Shown here: positions 5,734 to 6,598 of the stretch, in pieces | Layout of the letters: the number at the start of each line of letters is the position of its first letter | Position numbering within the stretch: the stretch's first letter is position 1 | Assembly (NCBI GenBank): GCA_964431545.1 | Contig: CAYSLC010000270.1 | Location: forward strand, 1 to 6,598 | Source: CAYSLC01 sp964431545 | GTDB taxonomy: Bacteria; Desulfobacterota; Desulfobacteria; Desulfobacterales; JAABSP01 | Reading direction: 5' to 3' | DNA length: 6,598 nucleotides | Position numbers and translations under genes: made by a program | Notes under the pieces: generated by a model | The model's input: the letters and a program-made list of their open reading frames with translations, nothing else | What the model was told of the DNA's origin: nothing | The model's database searches: none

Positions 5734-6540
5734 ATGGCGTCGATTCAAGGCGATCGGAGATCCGGGGAAACGGCCAAATTCGTCAATAGCGCCGGTATGG
5801 AATTTGTGTGGATCCCGCCGGGGGCCTTCCGGATGGGGAGTCCGAAGTGGGCGCCGGTGCGCTGTAAGGGGGAAGTGGCCCGGGAGGTGACCCTGACAAG
5901 GGGCTTCCATATGGCGACCGCGCCGGTGACCAAGGGGCAGTGGGAGCGGTTCATCGCGGAGACCAAATATCAGGGGCGGGGCAGAAACACCGAAGAAGGT
6001 GATGAGATGGGGCGGACCTTTCGATTCACCCAAGAGGGCGATCATCCCGTGGTCTGCGTCTCCTGGTACGAGGCCAACGCATTCGCCCGCTGGTTGAGCC
6101 GATTGGAGGGCTTGCACTATGGCCTGCCCACCGAAGCGGAGTGGGAGTACGCCTGCCGGGCGGGCTCGGATACGGTCTACCCTTACGGGGATGATCCGGC
6201 GGAGCTTGGTCGATATGCCTGGTACGGCCGAAATGGCGGAAGATGCACCCATCCGGTCGAGCAGCTCCAGCCGAATGCCTGGGGGCTCTACGATATGCTC
6301 GGGAACGTGTGGGAGTGGTGCCGGGACTGGGCTTCCGAATACACCGCCGATGGCGCGACGGACCCCGCCGGGCCGGTGGACGGCACCACCCGGATCATCC
6401 GGGGGTGTTCCTGGCTGGTCAACGAGGATTGGTGCCGGCCGGCCCACCGGATGAGCCTCAAACCGGATACGCGGATCTGCCTGATCGGCTTCCGGTTGGT
6501 TTTGCGCAAGGAGGAAATCGACAGCCGCACCCCCCGATAA
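5734..6540 (+). CDS. SUMF1/formylglycine-generating-enzyme-fold protein, probably not a true FGE
   Basis: From ATG 5734 the protein has 268 residues and consists almost entirely of one SUMF1 (FGE-sulfatase) domain. Landmarks in order are NSAGMEFVWIPPGAFRMGSP (18-37), HPVVCVSWYEANAFARWLS (104-122), LPTEAEWEYACRAG (131-144), NAWGLYDMLGNVWEW (181-195) and RIIRGCSWL...IGFRLV (220-256). FGE itself oxidises a sulfatase cysteine using two active-site cysteines five residues apart. Here the second position is Cys234 but the first is Val229, and the usual RGGS is RGCS with Cys225. Copper-dependent FGE activity is therefore unlikely, and the substrate is unknown. There is no signal peptide. AGGGA (5724-5728) five bases before ATG 5734 favours this start over the in-frame ATG at 5680, which has no ribosome site. 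No sulfatase or kinase partner is visible. Confidence 0.88.
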   Translation: MASIQGDRRSGETAKFVNSAGMEFVWIPPGAFRMGSPKWAPVRCKGEVAREVTLTRGFHMATAPVTKGQWERFIAETKYQGRGRNTEEGDEMGRTFRFTQEGDHPVVCVSWYEANAFARWLSRLEGLHYGLPTEAEWEYACRAGSDTVYPYGDDPAELGRYAWYGRNGGRCTHPVEQLQPNAWGLYDMLGNVWEWCRDWASEYTADGATDPAGPVDGTTRIIRGCSWLVNEDWCRPAHRMSLKPDTRICLIGFRLVLRKEEIDSRTPR

Positions 6541-6557
6541 CCGGCTTATCCGGCTTT

Positions 6558-6598
6558 GCCCTGAAAGGGCGCCACATCCCAGCCCAGGGCAATCGCCC
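6558..6598. repeat. REP-like palindromic repeat, truncated by the window edge
   Basis: GCCCT (6558-6562) and AGGGC (6566-6570) form a tight stem with loop GAA. After a spacer, GGGC (6587-6590) and GCCC (6595-6598) form a second stem at the very end of the window. Paired GC-rich hairpins just after a gene stop are typical of REP-type intergenic repeats. With no T tract, it is less like an intrinsic terminator. Only one, incomplete copy is visible. Confidence 0.4.

Noticed and set aside
5242..6447. 401-codon minus-strand frame over the SUMF1 gene and the divergent region
   Set aside because: Shadow of the SUMF1 coding region. The product has no family motif and no convincing start.
6382..6502. 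Possible variable region of a diversity-generating retroelement in the SUMF1 C-terminus
   Set aside because: The C-terminal fold is that used by such elements, but the window shows no second near-identical template copy, no reverse transcriptase and no accessory gene. The ordinary SUMF1 family also ends this way. It could be reopened if a reverse transcriptase lies just downstream.

Overview
The window is GC-rich, tightly packed bacterial chromosomal DNA. It holds four well-supported genes, one doubtful small ORF and three non-coding stretches. The genes are a Kch-type potassium channel (+), a methyl-accepting chemotaxis protein (-), an AlbA_2/GHKL-ATPase/winged-helix regulator-like protein (-) and a formylglycine-generating-enzyme-fold (SUMF1) protein (+). 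There is no rRNA, tRNA, CRISPR array, transposase or integrase. The periplasmic-sensor chemoreceptor suggests a motile Gram-negative host. The taxon cannot be fixed from the sequence, and a Desulfobacterota-like or other uncultured GC-rich lineage is only a guess.

Layout. Positions 1-182 hold a hairpin resembling the terminator of an upstream gene, then the leader of kch. The stop codons of kch (183-1379) and the chemoreceptor (1376-3157, minus) overlap tail to tail. The chemoreceptor is preceded by a 326-bp intergenic region (3158-3483). Next to its start this region has a reasonable sigma-70 promoter. Farther out is an AT-rich patch with three copies of CTATTGAAC and a 12-bp palindrome. The AlbA_2 protein (3484-5130, minus) and the SUMF1 protein (5734-6540, plus) diverge from a roughly 600-bp region (5131-5733). 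Part of that region is AT-richer than the genes and carries hairpins, a possible promoter and a 79-codon ORF with an excellent ribosome binding site. The last 40 bases look like the start of a REP-like palindromic repeat.

Function. kch and the chemoreceptor are membrane proteins but share no visible pathway, and their convergent arrangement argues against an operon. The AlbA_2 and SUMF1 genes are divergent. Whether the winged-helix protein regulates the SUMF1 gene is an open inference. The most unusual parts are the divergent control region with its small ORF, the short repeats beside the AlbA_2 gene, the SUMF1 protein with only one of the two catalytic cysteine positions, and the internal methionine of kch at its RCK domain. 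I found no compelling evidence for a complete, previously undescribed system inside this window.
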